Below are positions 53,593-63,324 of a stretch of DNA of 64,000 bases, one piece after another. Origin of the DNA: Leptospira ellinghausenii (GTDB lineage: Bacteria; Spirochaetota; Leptospiria; Leptospirales; Leptospiraceae). Position 1 is the first letter of the stretch. The number at the start of each line of letters is the position of its first letter. Location: the NCBI RefSeq assembly GCF_003114815.1, contig NZ_BFAZ01000005.1, forward strand, positions 210,343 through 274,342, written 5' to 3'. A model generated the notes under the pieces. It did no database searches. It was not told where the DNA came from and was given only the letters and a program-made list of their open reading frames with translations. Position numbers and translations under genes: made by a program.

Positions 53593-54417
53593 TCAGGTGA
53601 TTCCGTTTTTTTGTAATGAATTGTTTTCTTCCAATTTTGCCTGGAACATCAAAAATCCTAAAGTTGCAATCACACCGCCAAAAAAGATAAAAAGTTCTGG
53701 TCCAAAATTTACTGAATCCCAAGTTTCATGCGTTAACATTAGATAAATGATCGGTGCAATGTATTGATTCACAAACAAACCAGTAAATATGAGTTGGTTC
53801 GAAGTTCCTGATTTTAAAAATTTCCATAAAAACAAATTTGGATTCGAAAGTACGGTGGAGAGGGCAAGAAGGGCCATAAAAGCCATTTCCAATAAAGAAA
53901 TCCCAACTCTTGGATCGATCGACATACTTAAGTAGTTTGGATTTTGAAATAAATGACCAATCAAACTAAGTCCTCCAGGAACAAGCGCTAGATGGATCAG
54001 TATATCATCCAAAATCCAAGATCGATTTGGAGTTCTTCTTAAATACAAAAGGATCTCATAAAAACTAAAAAAAATGAGTCCGATAGAAGTGGAAATGGAA
54101 GTCATAACAAGCGTTGACTTAGGGTTGATGTGTACGGCAGGAGCAGACAATAACATCAGAATAGAAGAGATATTCCCTCCCCCAACGATCATGAGAAATG
54201 CCAAATTTGCAGTGAAAGGCCAAAGTTGAAAATGCCGAGTTGCTAATCGCAAACTAACAATGACTAGAAGAGAAATGGAGGTAAAAATAGAAAGTACGGG
54301 TCCGTCTGTTCGGTAAAAAAATGGAACACCAAAAATCCAAGCTACCAATGTTAAACTCGATCCAATTAAAATTAAAAAATCAAGTATTTCCGCCCATTTT
54401 AAAAACCGTTTTTCCAT
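53593..54417 (-). CDS. Multi-pass membrane protein of unknown family
   Basis: 274 residues with seven or eight hydrophobic segments: FLILIGSSLTLVAWIFG, FTSISLLVIVSLRLA, ANLAFLMIVGGGNISSILMLL, LVMTSISTSIGLIFFSFYEILLYL, ILIHLALVPGGLSLIGHLF, ISLLEMAFMALLALSTVL and GPELFIFFGGVIATLGFLMF. The C-terminus is short and polar (EENNSLQKNGIT). Length and segment pattern resemble the membrane half of sensor proteins, but no cytoplasmic output domain follows. GAGGAG stands eight bases before the ATG. It is in tandem with the AraC-family membrane regulator (54493), though the gap is 75 bases. No function is assigned. Confidence 0.6.
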   Translation of the reverse strand: MEKRFLKWAEILDFLILIGSSLTLVAWIFGVPFFYRTDGPVLSIFTSISLLVIVSLRLATRHFQLWPFTANLAFLMIVGGGNISSILMLLSAPAVHINPKSTLVMTSISTSIGLIFFSFYEILLYLRRTPNRSWILDDILIHLALVPGGLSLIGHLFQNPNYLSMSIDPRVGISLLEMAFMALLALSTVLSNPNLFLWKFLKSGTSNQLIFTGLFVNQYIAPIIYLMLTHETWDSVNFGPELFIFFGGVIATLGFLMFQAKLEENNSLQKNGIT

Positions 54418-54492
54418 AAGGAGAACTCCTCTTTGTTAGCGGTAATGATTTGTTTCTACAGGAACAATTTTGCAATTCAATTTTGATTTGGA

Positions 54493-55635
54493 TCAAAGAA
54501 AATTCTTGCGATAAACCTGCGGAGGGACTCCAAATTTTTTTTGGAAAAGTGTATGAAATGCTGATTTAGAATTAAAACCAGAGGCATAAATAATACTGAT
54601 GATTGTCATATTTGGATTCTCCTTCAAAAGTTTTGCAGCTGTTTCCAATCGAAACTGATTTACATAATTTCGAAATCCTATCCCTAGGTGATAATTTAAA
54701 ATTTCAGACAATTGATGAGAGTCTAAGTCGAGTCGACTTGCCAAAGTTTTTAAAGTTAATTCTTCGAGTGTATATAGATGTTCAGTTTTCATCAAATATT
54801 CCAATCGTTTTAGAACAGATTGAATATCAATTCCCTTGGTTCGGCTCTCCTTATATCGGGCAACACTCGTTTCCTTTTCGAAATTTGGAATGATCTCTAT
54901 ACGATTTGTTCTCTGCAATAAAATATAAATCAAGAGCACAAGTAATCCACTACATGCGATAAAAAATATTTCCATAAAAAGGATTTGAGCTATTAAAAAC
55001 AAAAATGTGATAGAATTTGTATAAATGATTAATCTTAAAAATGGTGGGAATGAGGTTTTCAGATCCTCTTTGGAGTAAATCCTCCACTTAACGATTTTGT
55101 ATAAGATTTGGGAAGTATAAAAGAAAATCGAAACCACACCGAGTCCCATCGAAATCAATACCCAATTTTCTGAATTGAGTCCTGCAAATATCGATTGTCC
55201 CCTTTCTACAGTTTCACTTCCGTTAGATGGTCCAAGAACAAAGAGGAAACCAAATGACAGAAGTGAAGGAACCAAATGAACGAAAGCGGAATGATTAAGG
55301 GATCCGTTACTCATTTTATCAAAATAAAGGGAACAGAGTGGACCAATGAGTAATAAAAGTGGGATGTGAATCCCAAATAGTTTAGGGAACAATAAGAAGC
55401 TGTTAGCAAATTCTGCAACCATATGAAACTGCACCAAGGACACAGCTAAAAATAATAACGCCGATGAATAATCATAAAGAAGACTTGTTTCTAATTTTGC
55501 AAAATTGTTAAGAGAAAATTGAGAAGAATTTCTATTCTTTTTATTTTGTATTCCTCTCAATTGGTATGTTTCGAGCCAGTGGGATAAAAAAAGGAGGAAT
55601 GATACAATAGCACCAGCAAAAGGAATTAATATCAT
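54493..55635 (-). CDS. AraC-family regulator with membrane sensor domain
   Basis: 380 residues from the ATG at 55635 (AAGGAG 11 bases upstream). The open frame continues to 55920 but this overlaps the neighbouring divergent gene. About six membrane segments make up the first 240 residues (MILIPFAGAIVSFLLFLSHW ... LPKLFGIHIPLLLLIGPLCSLYF). The C-terminal 100 residues have the AraC double helix-turn-helix with LDSHQLSEILNYHLGIGFRNYVNQFRLETAAKLL and MTIISIIYASGFNSKSAFHTLFQKKFGVPPQVYRKNF. The neighbour is a divergent DJ-1/PfpI-like gene, so it is the likely target. Membrane-bound AraC proteins of this type recur in Leptospira. Confidence 0.82.
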   Translation of the reverse strand: MILIPFAGAIVSFLLFLSHWLETYQLRGIQNKKNRNSSQFSLNNFAKLETSLLYDYSSALLFLAVSLVQFHMVAEFANSFLLFPKLFGIHIPLLLLIGPLCSLYFDKMSNGSLNHSAFVHLVPSLLSFGFLFVLGPSNGSETVERGQSIFAGLNSENWVLISMGLGVVSIFFYTSQILYKIVKWRIYSKEDLKTSFPPFLRLIIYTNSITFLFLIAQILFMEIFFIACSGLLVLLIYILLQRTNRIEIIPNFEKETSVARYKESRTKGIDIQSVLKRLEYLMKTEHLYTLEELTLKTLASRLDLDSHQLSEILNYHLGIGFRNYVNQFRLETAAKLLKENPNMTIISIIYASGFNSKSAFHTLFQKKFGVPPQVYRKNFL

Positions 55636-55754
55636 AAAGTCTTTTTCTCCTTCATTTTCCGAATGTCTATTTTTTTTAAAAATTCCATTCATTTCTGTGT
55701 CCATCTGTATCCAAAAGGACGACTGGATTTTGATTGAATGCGATACTAAATTGT

Positions 55755-56906
55755 ATGAACCGAATCCTTTTAAAAAACCAATACAACAATCGTAAAACAA
55801 AACTATTTCAATCTCATACAATAAGAGCTCTATTTTGTATACTGATGTTTGGAATCTTTTACACCCACCTCCTTGCAAATCCCTTTGAGTCAAAAAGAAA
55901 ATATTTAAATCAGATTCCAATCAAATCCCAACACAAAAAACCCGTCATTACCATCATAAGTGACAATGAGTTTACCGAGCTAACTGATTTCCTAGTCCCC
56001 TATGGGATTTTGAAACGAGCAGATATTTCTGAACTGTATGCGTTAGCACCTGAGAGAGGGAAAGTCCAACTATTCCCAGCATTAGCGGTAGAGGTGGATA
56101 CTTCCTTTGCTATTTTTGACAAAGAACATCCAGAAGGAGCAGACATCGTAATTGTTCCTGCTCTTCATAATTCACAAAATCCAACGATTATCAATTGGTT
56201 AAAAAAACAAAATGAAATGGGTGCCACATTCATTGGAATCTGTGATGGAGTTTGGACACTCGCTTATTCGGGATTGTTGGATAAAAGGGAAGCAACAGGA
56301 CATTGGTATGCAAAGGATAAATTAATTAAAACTTTTCCAAATACAAATTGGACTAAAAACAAAAGGTATGTACATGACGATAGGATCATCACTACTTCAG
56401 GAGTCACTGCATCCATTCCAATTTCATTGGCATTAATCGATACGTTAGCTGGAAAGAAAAAAGCTAATGAAACGGCTATATTATACGGAGTTGAATCTTG
56501 GGATCCAAATCATAATAGTGATAGGTTTGAATTCAACTGGAATCATTATTTCCTTGCAACAAAGAACTATTTGTCCTTCTGGAATCATGAAATCATCGGA
56601 ATTCCAATTGATGAAGGAATGGATGAAGTTTCACTAGCGTTGGTAGCCGATGCATATGCACGTACCTATCGAACAAAAGTGAGTTCGATCGCAGTACAAA
56701 CAAAACAAGTTAAATTGAAGTCTGGTATTTCCATTTATCCAGATCGAACCAATTCACAGAATGATGGAATCAATGTAAAGGTTTCGATTCCAAATGATAG
56801 GAAATCGTTTCCTTTACTCAAGGAAACCTTAGATATCATCCAAAAAAGGTATGGAGAGACAACAATGGAATTTGTTTCCCTTCAAATGGAATTTCCAATC
56901 CCATAA
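55755..56906 (+). CDS. DJ-1/PfpI-family exported protein
   Basis: 383 residues from the ATG at 55755. The N-terminus has a hydrophobic signal (IRALFCILMFGIFYTHLLANP) behind about 20 polar residues, so the protein is exported or anchored. The core has the DJ-1/PfpI fold: KKPVITIISDNEFTELTDFLVPYGILKRA, GADIVIVPALH and the nucleophile region GATFIGICDGVWTLAYSGLLDKREATGHW. Cys in GICDG is the expected nucleophile. The C-terminal 130 residues, after DTLAGKKKANETAILYG, form an extra domain with no recognised match. It is divergent from a membrane AraC regulator. Its function is unknown. Confidence 0.75.
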   Translation: MNRILLKNQYNNRKTKLFQSHTIRALFCILMFGIFYTHLLANPFESKRKYLNQIPIKSQHKKPVITIISDNEFTELTDFLVPYGILKRADISELYALAPERGKVQLFPALAVEVDTSFAIFDKEHPEGADIVIVPALHNSQNPTIINWLKKQNEMGATFIGICDGVWTLAYSGLLDKREATGHWYAKDKLIKTFPNTNWTKNKRYVHDDRIITTSGVTASIPISLALIDTLAGKKKANETAILYGVESWDPNHNSDRFEFNWNHYFLATKNYLSFWNHEIIGIPIDEGMDEVSLALVADAYARTYRTKVSSIAVQTKQVKLKSGISIYPDRTNSQNDGINVKVSIPNDRKSFPLLKETLDIIQKRYGETTMEFVSLQMEFPIP

Positions 56907-57109
56907 GGTTTACGAATACTGGAACAAAACAATCTGATGAGTCTCAATCTAACCCTATTACACCAGTTAGAGAATGAAGATTTCAAATAGTTGTTTTTGT
57001 ATACGGATTTATCCTTAACTTTGATTTCGGTAAGTTCTGCCACAGTTAACCCCTATTTGTCAATTATTTCTTTACGAAAGACTTCATCAGGCAAAAAGAT
57101 GATTCATAG

Positions 57110-59629
57110 ATGGAATATACCTACCAATTGCCTAACATCGAATCCATTGGAGACACTTGGACCTATTTTTGGTTACAACTTCCATATGGAATTCCTGGGA
57201 TTATATCCCTGGTCGTTGGGTTCTTTTTAAGCGCCTTCAGTTTTAGAAGGATTTTTCATACCAGTGGTGAAGACAGAGTTCTTTCTCTCAATGTAGCCAT
57301 TTCCTTTTTTGGTTATGGCATTCTTGGACTTGTACTTTCTCTTAGAGCTTGGGTCATGGACCGTGAACTCTTGCTGGCATTAAACAATTGGCTTTATCTC
57401 TTTATCCTTCTCATTTTACCTTCTAATTTTTACATTTGTTATGCGCTCTCTCGAAAAAAAGTATTTTTGTATTATACCTATCTATGTTGGATCAGTGTTA
57501 TATTTGGTTATGTGGGACTTTTCCAGGGACTCGGTTTTCATAACGAGTGGTTTGATTACCAGTTTGGCAAGTATCCCAAAGCAACAAATTATATAAAACC
57601 GTTTGGCATCATCCCTCTTGTCGGATACTTTGCACTCGTATTACCATTTTTTACTTTCCAATGGAAAATCCTTTTAAAACGAATCCATAAATCGCTATTC
57701 ATCGGTTATAATTTATTGTTTCTAATGACGATCTCAAATGCGCCAGTTTTACTTGGGTATAATGTTTATCCTGGTTCCTTTTTTATCTTTATCCCTCTGA
57801 TCTTAATTGCTTACGGAATTTTCCGATCCGATTTCCTCGATGTAAACGAACTTCTGTTTGATCGAAACGGATTATTTTACATTTTGTTTGGTGTTGTTTC
57901 TTTTTCACTGATTGTCCTGAGTGGAACAGTGGCATTGGGTTTAAGCCACAGTGCCTATTTGAATGACAATTGGTTTCCTCATGCTCTCCCTCCAACCATT
58001 TCCTTTTTTGTCGCCATTTTTATGGCAATCATTGTAGCAGGGAGTAACCCGCAAGCCAAGATCAATCAACTCTGTGCATTTTCACTCATCATCACAGCTT
58101 TTTATAACTTACAATCCATCCCTACTAAACTCGAACTCAATTATTTAATCTTACTTCGTATATCACAGGTTAGTTTTTTAATTTTTTCCCTAGCACCAAG
58201 TATCTTATCACGCTTTGTTTTAAAAGCCATCGGAAGTGAAAGACCGAAGTCTTTACTTGTTGTCGATTTACTTTCAATTCTTTGTTCATTTTTATCCATC
58301 ACACCTTTTTTACACAATGGTTACTACCGTTACGATTATGGAATCATCCATAAAAGTTCCTTAGTTCCCTACTTTCTGGGTGTCGCTGGATTTTTCGCAT
58401 TTATCATTGTCGGTAGAGAAATCCGTAAACGTTGGAAAATACTTCCCAAGGAATCCAAAGTTGCGTTGGGTTCCGTTTTACTCTCTGGAGTATTTCTATT
58501 AAGTGCATTTTTTCCATCCCATGGATTTGTGATTCCACCCATTTCTGATTATTTATTCATTCCAACCACCTTACTTGGGTTTGCTGTATTAAAATTAGGG
58601 GCATTCTCATTACCTGGTAGAACCATTCGGTTCAGTCAAAAACTAGCCAATTTAGGAATCTTTTCTATCTTATTTGCCAGTTTATTACAAATGCCAAAGT
58701 TTTTAGAAAAACTAGCATTTGGAGAAAGCCTTTTCCATATAACATTGGTTACTCTTCCACTGGTATTGTTCAACTATTTACTGGTTTATGTTTTTGCAAG
58801 ACCACTAGCAGAAGAGTTAGATAGAAGTTATATCCTCTTAGAACAAGCTAAAAAAGAAGCAGAACTTGCAGGTGAAGAATCCGAAAAACTTTTGTTAAAT
58901 ATCCTTCCAAAATCCGTCGCTGAAGAAATTAAAATTAATGGCTATTGCGAACCAAAATCTTTTGACGAAGCAACCATCCTCTTCACTGATTTTCGAGGCT
59001 TTACTGAAGTTGCAAAAAACATGGAGTCAAACGAACTCATCACGGAACTTGATGCTTGTTTTACCCAATTTGATGAAATCATATCAAGAAACCAATTGGA
59101 AAAACTCAAAACCATTGGGGACTCTTATATGTGTGCTGGTGGATTGCCAGATTCAAACTACACAAACCCAATAGACGCATGCCTTGCAGCACTTGAGATC
59201 AGATCTTTTATGGACCAAATGAAAGAGATCAAAACCCAATTAAATTTACCTTATTGGGAACTACGAATTGGAATTCACACAGGTTCTGTGATTGCTGGGG
59301 TTGTTGGTCGTTTTAAGTTTGCGTATGACATTTGGGGCAGTAGTGTCAACACGGCTTCACGTATGGAAAGTTCAGGAATTGTTGGGGAAATCAATATTTC
59401 ACAATCTACCTATGACAAAGTACGATTTCTATTTCATTGTGAACACAGAGGAAAAATCGTCGATAAAAACGGAGAACGTCGAGATATGTATCTTTTGAAA
59501 CAGATCAAACCTAAGTTTTCCAAAGACGGCCTTGTTCCCAATGAATTATTTTGGTCCATATATCAAAAGATCAAACAAGGTAGTAAAATAGTTTTAAAAT
59601 CAAAACTGGAAAAAGAAAGGATCTCTTAA
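57110..59629 (+). CDS. Class III adenylate cyclase with about 17 membrane segments
   Basis: 839 residues. The N-terminal 580 residues contain about 17 hydrophobic segments in two successive blocks; the first resembles the 7TM sensor of some histidine kinases (around HNEWFDYQFGKYPKATNYIKPFGIIPLVGYFALVLPF). A short helical linker (SYILLEQAKKEAELAGEESEKLLLNILPKSVAEEI) leads to the catalytic domain, with ATILFTDFRGFTEVAK (metal Asp), LEKLKTIGDSYMCAGG (Lys that selects adenine), FAYDIWGSSVNTASRMES (Asp and transition-state Arg). The Lys/Asp pair marks it as an adenylate rather than guanylate cyclase. The cAMP product could feed the cNMP-domain regulator elsewhere in the window. Confidence 0.88.
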   Translation: MEYTYQLPNIESIGDTWTYFWLQLPYGIPGIISLVVGFFLSAFSFRRIFHTSGEDRVLSLNVAISFFGYGILGLVLSLRAWVMDRELLLALNNWLYLFILLILPSNFYICYALSRKKVFLYYTYLCWISVIFGYVGLFQGLGFHNEWFDYQFGKYPKATNYIKPFGIIPLVGYFALVLPFFTFQWKILLKRIHKSLFIGYNLLFLMTISNAPVLLGYNVYPGSFFIFIPLILIAYGIFRSDFLDVNELLFDRNGLFYILFGVVSFSLIVLSGTVALGLSHSAYLNDNWFPHALPPTISFFVAIFMAIIVAGSNPQAKINQLCAFSLIITAFYNLQSIPTKLELNYLILLRISQVSFLIFSLAPSILSRFVLKAIGSERPKSLLVVDLLSILCSFLSITPFLHNGYYRYDYGIIHKSSLVPYFLGVAGFFAFIIVGREIRKRWKILPKESKVALGSVLLSGVFLLSAFFPSHGFVIPPISDYLFIPTTLLGFAVLKLGAFSLPGRTIRFSQKLANLGIFSILFASLLQMPKFLEKLAFGESLFHITLVTLPLVLFNYLLVYVFARPLAEELDRSYILLEQAKKEAELAGEESEKLLLNILPKSVAEEIKINGYCEPKSFDEATILFTDFRGFTEVAKNMESNELITELDACFTQFDEIISRNQLEKLKTIGDSYMCAGGLPDSNYTNPIDACLAALEIRSFMDQMKEIKTQLNLPYWELRIGIHTGSVIAGVVGRFKFAYDIWGSSVNTASRMESSGIVGEINISQSTYDKVRFLFHCEHRGKIVDKNGERRDMYLLKQIKPKFSKDGLVPNELFWSIYQKIKQGSKIVLKSKLEKERIS

Positions 59630-59674
59630 TCTATTTTCATTGTCACCAACTGAAATTAGATTCCCATTTACACT

Positions 59675-60028
59675 ATGCCTTCCCAAAAGTCTACCATTCC
59701 ATTTTACAACCGTGTCCAATGGTTGACCTTGAAGTTAATTTGGAAATCCCTCCGTGCAAAAGAAGTGATCCCTTTTTTATTCCAATTTATAAAGGAAAAA
59801 TTCCGTTTGAATCGTTCAAACTTTGGCAAGGAATGGAATTCGAAATGGCAATCAAATACCAACAAATTGAATCCACTTGATCTCATTGCCTTTTTTATCG
59901 CTTACAAAGAAGTCACAAGCCAGGAACGAGCGTTAGTGTTACTCATGAAAATTCTCAAACAACAATCAACTGAAGTCTTTTTGGAAATGGTAGATGTGTT
60001 GCGAAAGTATGGGATAAGGGTTGTGTAG
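59675..60028 (+). CDS. Small hypothetical protein
   Basis: 117 residues, soluble, basic, and without signal peptide. It contains RVQWLTLKLIWKSLRAKEVIPFLFQFIKEKFRLNRSNFGKEW and a helical C-terminus (ERALVLLMKILKQQSTEVFLEMVDVLRKYG). I recognise no family. It follows the cyclase gene with a 45-base gap and may be co-transcribed. Coding status is supported only by length and context. Confidence 0.5.
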   Translation: MPSQKSTIPFYNRVQWLTLKLIWKSLRAKEVIPFLFQFIKEKFRLNRSNFGKEWNSKWQSNTNKLNPLDLIAFFIAYKEVTSQERALVLLMKILKQQSTEVFLEMVDVLRKYGIRVV

Positions 60029-60420
60029 CAGAATGACTTCCTGACTCCTCTTCTTGTGACATTCATGTCATGTTTTACGAGTTACAAAAACTTATAATTT
60101 AAATGCAGTTGATTCCCATTTTGCGCTCCTGTACTCATCAATGTCGGAATTGGCTACCGCATCCAACCGAGGATGCTTAAAAACTGTATAATTATATGGC
60201 ATCGTATCTGATTTATTGCTTAAAATATAGTCGCCACTCGAGCCAACTGGCTTCCTATAATTGGCAATCTGTCCCTATGGTCGGGATCTCCTTTTGCATT
60301 TGGACGTTATATCATAGCAAATGGTAAAGGACTTTCCTGGGTGGTAAATCCTCTGAATAAATAAGTTCTAGAATATATATCGGAACGACTAAGCCGCAAC
60401 AATCTGTTATCTTTTGATCT
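60029..60420. pseudogene. Eroded region with gene fragments
   Basis: No intact gene is present in these 392 bases. On the minus strand 60153-60082 encodes a short open end, PTLMSTGAQNGNQLHLNYKFL followed by TAA, with an in-frame stop just before it; this looks like the C-terminal strand of an outer-membrane protein. On the plus strand, 60230-60349 is one copy of a diverged direct repeat whose other copy lies at 63651-63769. Its reading frame (VATRANWLPIIGNLSLWSG) ends with TAA at 60362. The whole is best read as decayed protein-coding sequence. Confidence 0.5.
60230..60349 (+). repeat. Diverged 120-bp direct repeat, copy 1
   Basis: Aligns almost without gaps with 63651-63769. The first 55 positions are nearly 85 percent identical and the rest lower. 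Both copies contain gccaactggcttcc. Neither copy lies in an intact gene. Confidence 0.7.
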
Positions 60421-61521
60421 ATGATGAAAATTAGACCAATAAATTGTTCACATTTAGATTCCCAAACTTTTCATTTTCGATATATTCTTATACTCTTACT
60501 ATTCCTGCAATTTACTTGTAAACCTTCCGATTTTAATAATGCAGCGGATGTTTATAGTCGTGAGTATAGTGAAACCCAAATTCTTGCTTGCCTCTTAAAA
60601 GGTAAGGACTGTTTTCCTTGCACCAGTGGAAATTCTTTTTTTTACCCTAAAAGTGAATACCTTTTGGGACAAAACTTCCCAGTTTCTATAAAAACAAATT
60701 ATTGTAAAGAGGTTACTAAATGTACGGTATCACCGACTCTACCAGCAGGTCTTACTATCAATAATCAAACTTGTGAAATTAGTGGGACTCCATCAATTTT
60801 GGCTAATTACATTGATTATACGGTGACTTTGAATACGAGTTCAGGAGAATTGAGTACAAGTTTAAGAATCGCTATTGAAATTGGATCCTTCGTTCATTTA
60901 AAATTTACGGATGGATCTTTGGAGAATTCAGGCATCCAACCATTAATTCTAACAGCTGGACCTACTCTTTCCACAACCACTGGATATGAAGGAGACACAA
61001 ATGGGGCAATACATCTCAATAATACAGATATTACTTCCCAAATTGGGGGGGATAGTATGTTGCCAAGTGGTACATCTCCAAGAACTATTTGTATTTGGCT
61101 TAAACCAGATGCACTTCTCGGATCTGGAGTGCAGGAATTGATATTTTCTTACGGAACACTTTTTAGTAATGCTTGTGGCTTTGGACTGCAAAACACTGCG
61201 GGAGTGACTGGGTTATATTTTACTCGAGCAAACTTTAGTGCGAAACAAACCTTTGCTCCACCTGCAAGTGTCTGGACACATATTTGTATTGTTTTTGACG
61301 GAACAAATTCTTCCTTTTATACCAATGGAACCTTTTTGGGTACACCAGCTACGACTGGTTCCGGTTTAGTAGACACGATTTTACAAAAAATTACTTTTGG
61401 AAGTTGGGGAGGCGGATATTATTACCATGGTGCCATTGATGGATTTCGTGTATTTGGTTCGGCTCTCAGTGCTACAGCAGTAAATCAAATCTACCAAGGT
61501 TTACCTGTAGTTGGCCCTTAA
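60421..61521 (+). CDS. LamG-type lipoprotein
   Basis: 366 residues. Signal and lipobox LFLQFTCKPS. After a cysteine-rich segment (QILACLLKGKDCFPCTSG), a putative-Ig strand pair (PTLPAGLTINNQTCEISGTPS) is followed by a LamG/concanavalin-like beta-sandwich: NGAIHLNNTDITSQIGG, PRTICIWLKPDALLGSG, VWTHICIVFDGTNSSFYTNGTFLG and YHGAIDGFRVFGSALSATAVNQIYQG. LamG domains bind sugars or matrix proteins, so this could be a surface adhesin or carbohydrate-binding protein. The start ATG is double (ATGATG). The gene ends six bases from a convergent AraC-type gene. Confidence 0.8.
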   Translation: MMKIRPINCSHLDSQTFHFRYILILLLFLQFTCKPSDFNNAADVYSREYSETQILACLLKGKDCFPCTSGNSFFYPKSEYLLGQNFPVSIKTNYCKEVTKCTVSPTLPAGLTINNQTCEISGTPSILANYIDYTVTLNTSSGELSTSLRIAIEIGSFVHLKFTDGSLENSGIQPLILTAGPTLSTTTGYEGDTNGAIHLNNTDITSQIGGDSMLPSGTSPRTICIWLKPDALLGSGVQELIFSYGTLFSNACGFGLQNTAGVTGLYFTRANFSAKQTFAPPASVWTHICIVFDGTNSSFYTNGTFLGTPATTGSGLVDTILQKITFGSWGGGYYYHGAIDGFRVFGSALSATAVNQIYQGLPVVGP

Positions 61522-61527
61522 CAGTTG

Positions 61528-63111
61528 TTATGAATTCTTGGAAACACTGGACTGCTTGAATTGCAAAGGACTGAGACCAGTGGCTTTTTTAAATTCCACA
61601 TTAAATGCAGTTTTGGAACCAAATCCTGTTGCATAAGCAATGGAAAGGATAGACATTTCTGGATTGTCAATAAGGAAGTTTTTGGCATCGGTGATGCGAA
61701 AGGAATTTAGATAACTGCGAAAACTAATCCCCAGTTTGGAATTGAGTAATTCAGAAGTTTGTTGGACATTGAGACCTATTGCTCTCGAAGCAATTTCTAA
61801 ATCCAACTTTTCATCTAGATAAGGTTTGGATTTTCTCATCCATGATTCTAATTTTGAAAGAGACTCTTCTGTGTTTACTGCGTTTAACTTTGACTTTACG
61901 TAACGAGTCGTTGGTGCATTGTTCAAGGTTACAATTCGGTGTAGAATTTCATTTCGTTCCCCTTCCAGTTTTTCATATTTTAGTAATAGATTAAACAACA
62001 AAAAAAATAGATCGATAGGAAAAATAAACACAGCAGAATAAAGAAGGGGAGTGGAATAAGGTAAGATACCTAAAAAATAAAACATTGTATTGTAGCTAAC
62101 GATAAAGTAGGACCCCCAACTGATCAGAAAGAATAGGATTCTTTTCTCCCCTTTGAAATAATTTTTTATCGCAGTTCCAAGAATTAATGGAATGGAGAAA
62201 AGATATACGTAAGTGGCTATTCTCGAAAAAATTTTGGTTGTATAAGATATCAAAATCGCTGGAACACAAATGAGTGCTAAGATTCCAATGAACAGTAATA
62301 TTTTATCAATTCGTGGGTTGTATGTTTTTGTATTTAAAAACATACGCACAAACTGGAAGGAAAAGGGAATCCCCAGAGTGGAAAATACTAATATGGCTTT
62401 GTTTTGCCACCAAGGAGATTCTGACCAAAATACATCGTAAGCATTTCCATATTGGCCATTGTACCAAAGCACCGTACAAACAACATAACCTGAATAAAAG
62501 AAAAATTCACTGAGACCAAAAGCAAAAAAATAAAACAAAGCGATCACAAACATAACGGCACAAACACCTAAGATGAGCCAGGTGATTGCAGTCTCTAATA
62601 TATTGTATTTGTTAAATGATCTTTCATCCATGGAACGAATGGGAAAAGAAATCAAGGATTTTGATTTGATTTTGATGTAGAAGTAATCACCAACTTTTTG
62701 ATTGGGAATTTGAAAACTAGGGTAAAGTGCTTCCGATAATGTCCAGTTTGACTTAGGGATTGTGTCTCCTGTTTCATAGGTTTGAAATTCTTTGGATTTT
62801 ATTGGATAATACAGAATTGCAGAATCAAGGGCTTTCCAATCTAAAGAAAGAATTCGATCCTTTGAAAAAACACTATCGGTAGTTTTGCCACGTAACCATA
62901 TGACATCATTTGTAAAATTAAAAGAGAGCTGGTTTTTCGAAATTGGATTCCAAGTTTGTAATTTTTGAATTTGATCAAAAGAAATTTCTGTAGAAGGGTC
63001 TTGAAAAAATTCAAAATGATTGGTTATATTTTGGTTCCCTAATCCTTCTGGTGCACAGGAGGTTCCTGCCATCACAAAAAACAAAACTAATATGCAGGAA
63101 ATGTTTTTCAT
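61528..63111 (-). CDS. 7TMR-DISM sensor with AraC-type DNA-binding domain
   Basis: 527 residues. A signal/lipobox (VMAGTSC) leads to a periplasmic beta-sandwich of DISMED2 type (SFNFTNDVIWLRGKT ... WTLSEALYPSFQIPNQKVGDYFYIKIKSKS). Seven membrane segments follow (TAITWLILGVCAVMFVIALFYFFAFG ... PYSTPLLYSAVFIFPIDLFFLLFNLLL). The C-terminal 110 residues are AraC-type (LEIASRAIGLNVQQTSELLNSKLGISFRSYLNSFRITDAKNFL, MSILSIAYATGFGSKTAFNVEFKKATG). It combines a ligand-sensing exoplasmic domain with a DNA-binding output. It is convergent with the LamG-type gene. No target can be named. Confidence 0.85.
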   Translation of the reverse strand: MKNISCILVLFFVMAGTSCAPEGLGNQNITNHFEFFQDPSTEISFDQIQKLQTWNPISKNQLSFNFTNDVIWLRGKTTDSVFSKDRILSLDWKALDSAILYYPIKSKEFQTYETGDTIPKSNWTLSEALYPSFQIPNQKVGDYFYIKIKSKSLISFPIRSMDERSFNKYNILETAITWLILGVCAVMFVIALFYFFAFGLSEFFFYSGYVVCTVLWYNGQYGNAYDVFWSESPWWQNKAILVFSTLGIPFSFQFVRMFLNTKTYNPRIDKILLFIGILALICVPAILISYTTKIFSRIATYVYLFSIPLILGTAIKNYFKGEKRILFFLISWGSYFIVSYNTMFYFLGILPYSTPLLYSAVFIFPIDLFFLLFNLLLKYEKLEGERNEILHRIVTLNNAPTTRYVKSKLNAVNTEESLSKLESWMRKSKPYLDEKLDLEIASRAIGLNVQQTSELLNSKLGISFRSYLNSFRITDAKNFLIDNPEMSILSIAYATGFGSKTAFNVEFKKATGLSPLQFKQSSVSKNS

Positions 63112-63324
63112 CGAACACGATGTTCCTATTGGTTCTTTGAGTCTGACAAGCCTTTTTGTGGAAAGGGCAAAAATACACTTATAGATAGCGGAGATTCACT
63201 ATTGTTCAATTCAATGTAGCAAAAATGTTTTTCCACAAGTTAAAGAAGCAGCAGAAAGAGAAAGAGTATCCAATTGGATGTATTGAGCGATTGTTATAGA
63301 GCCAGAATTCAAACTATAATTGGA
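63112..63324. other. Intergenic region upstream of the membrane AraC gene
   Basis: Nothing convincing as a gene. Minus-strand translation continues the DUF1554-like remnant beyond its stop (SNYSLNSGSITIAQYIQ) but without recognisable content. Confidence 0.4.

Noticed and set aside
55636..55920. The upstream extension of the AraC open frame at 54493
   Set aside because: It overlaps the divergent DJ-1-like gene and starts with a low-complexity stretch; AAGGAG lies before the ATG at 55635.
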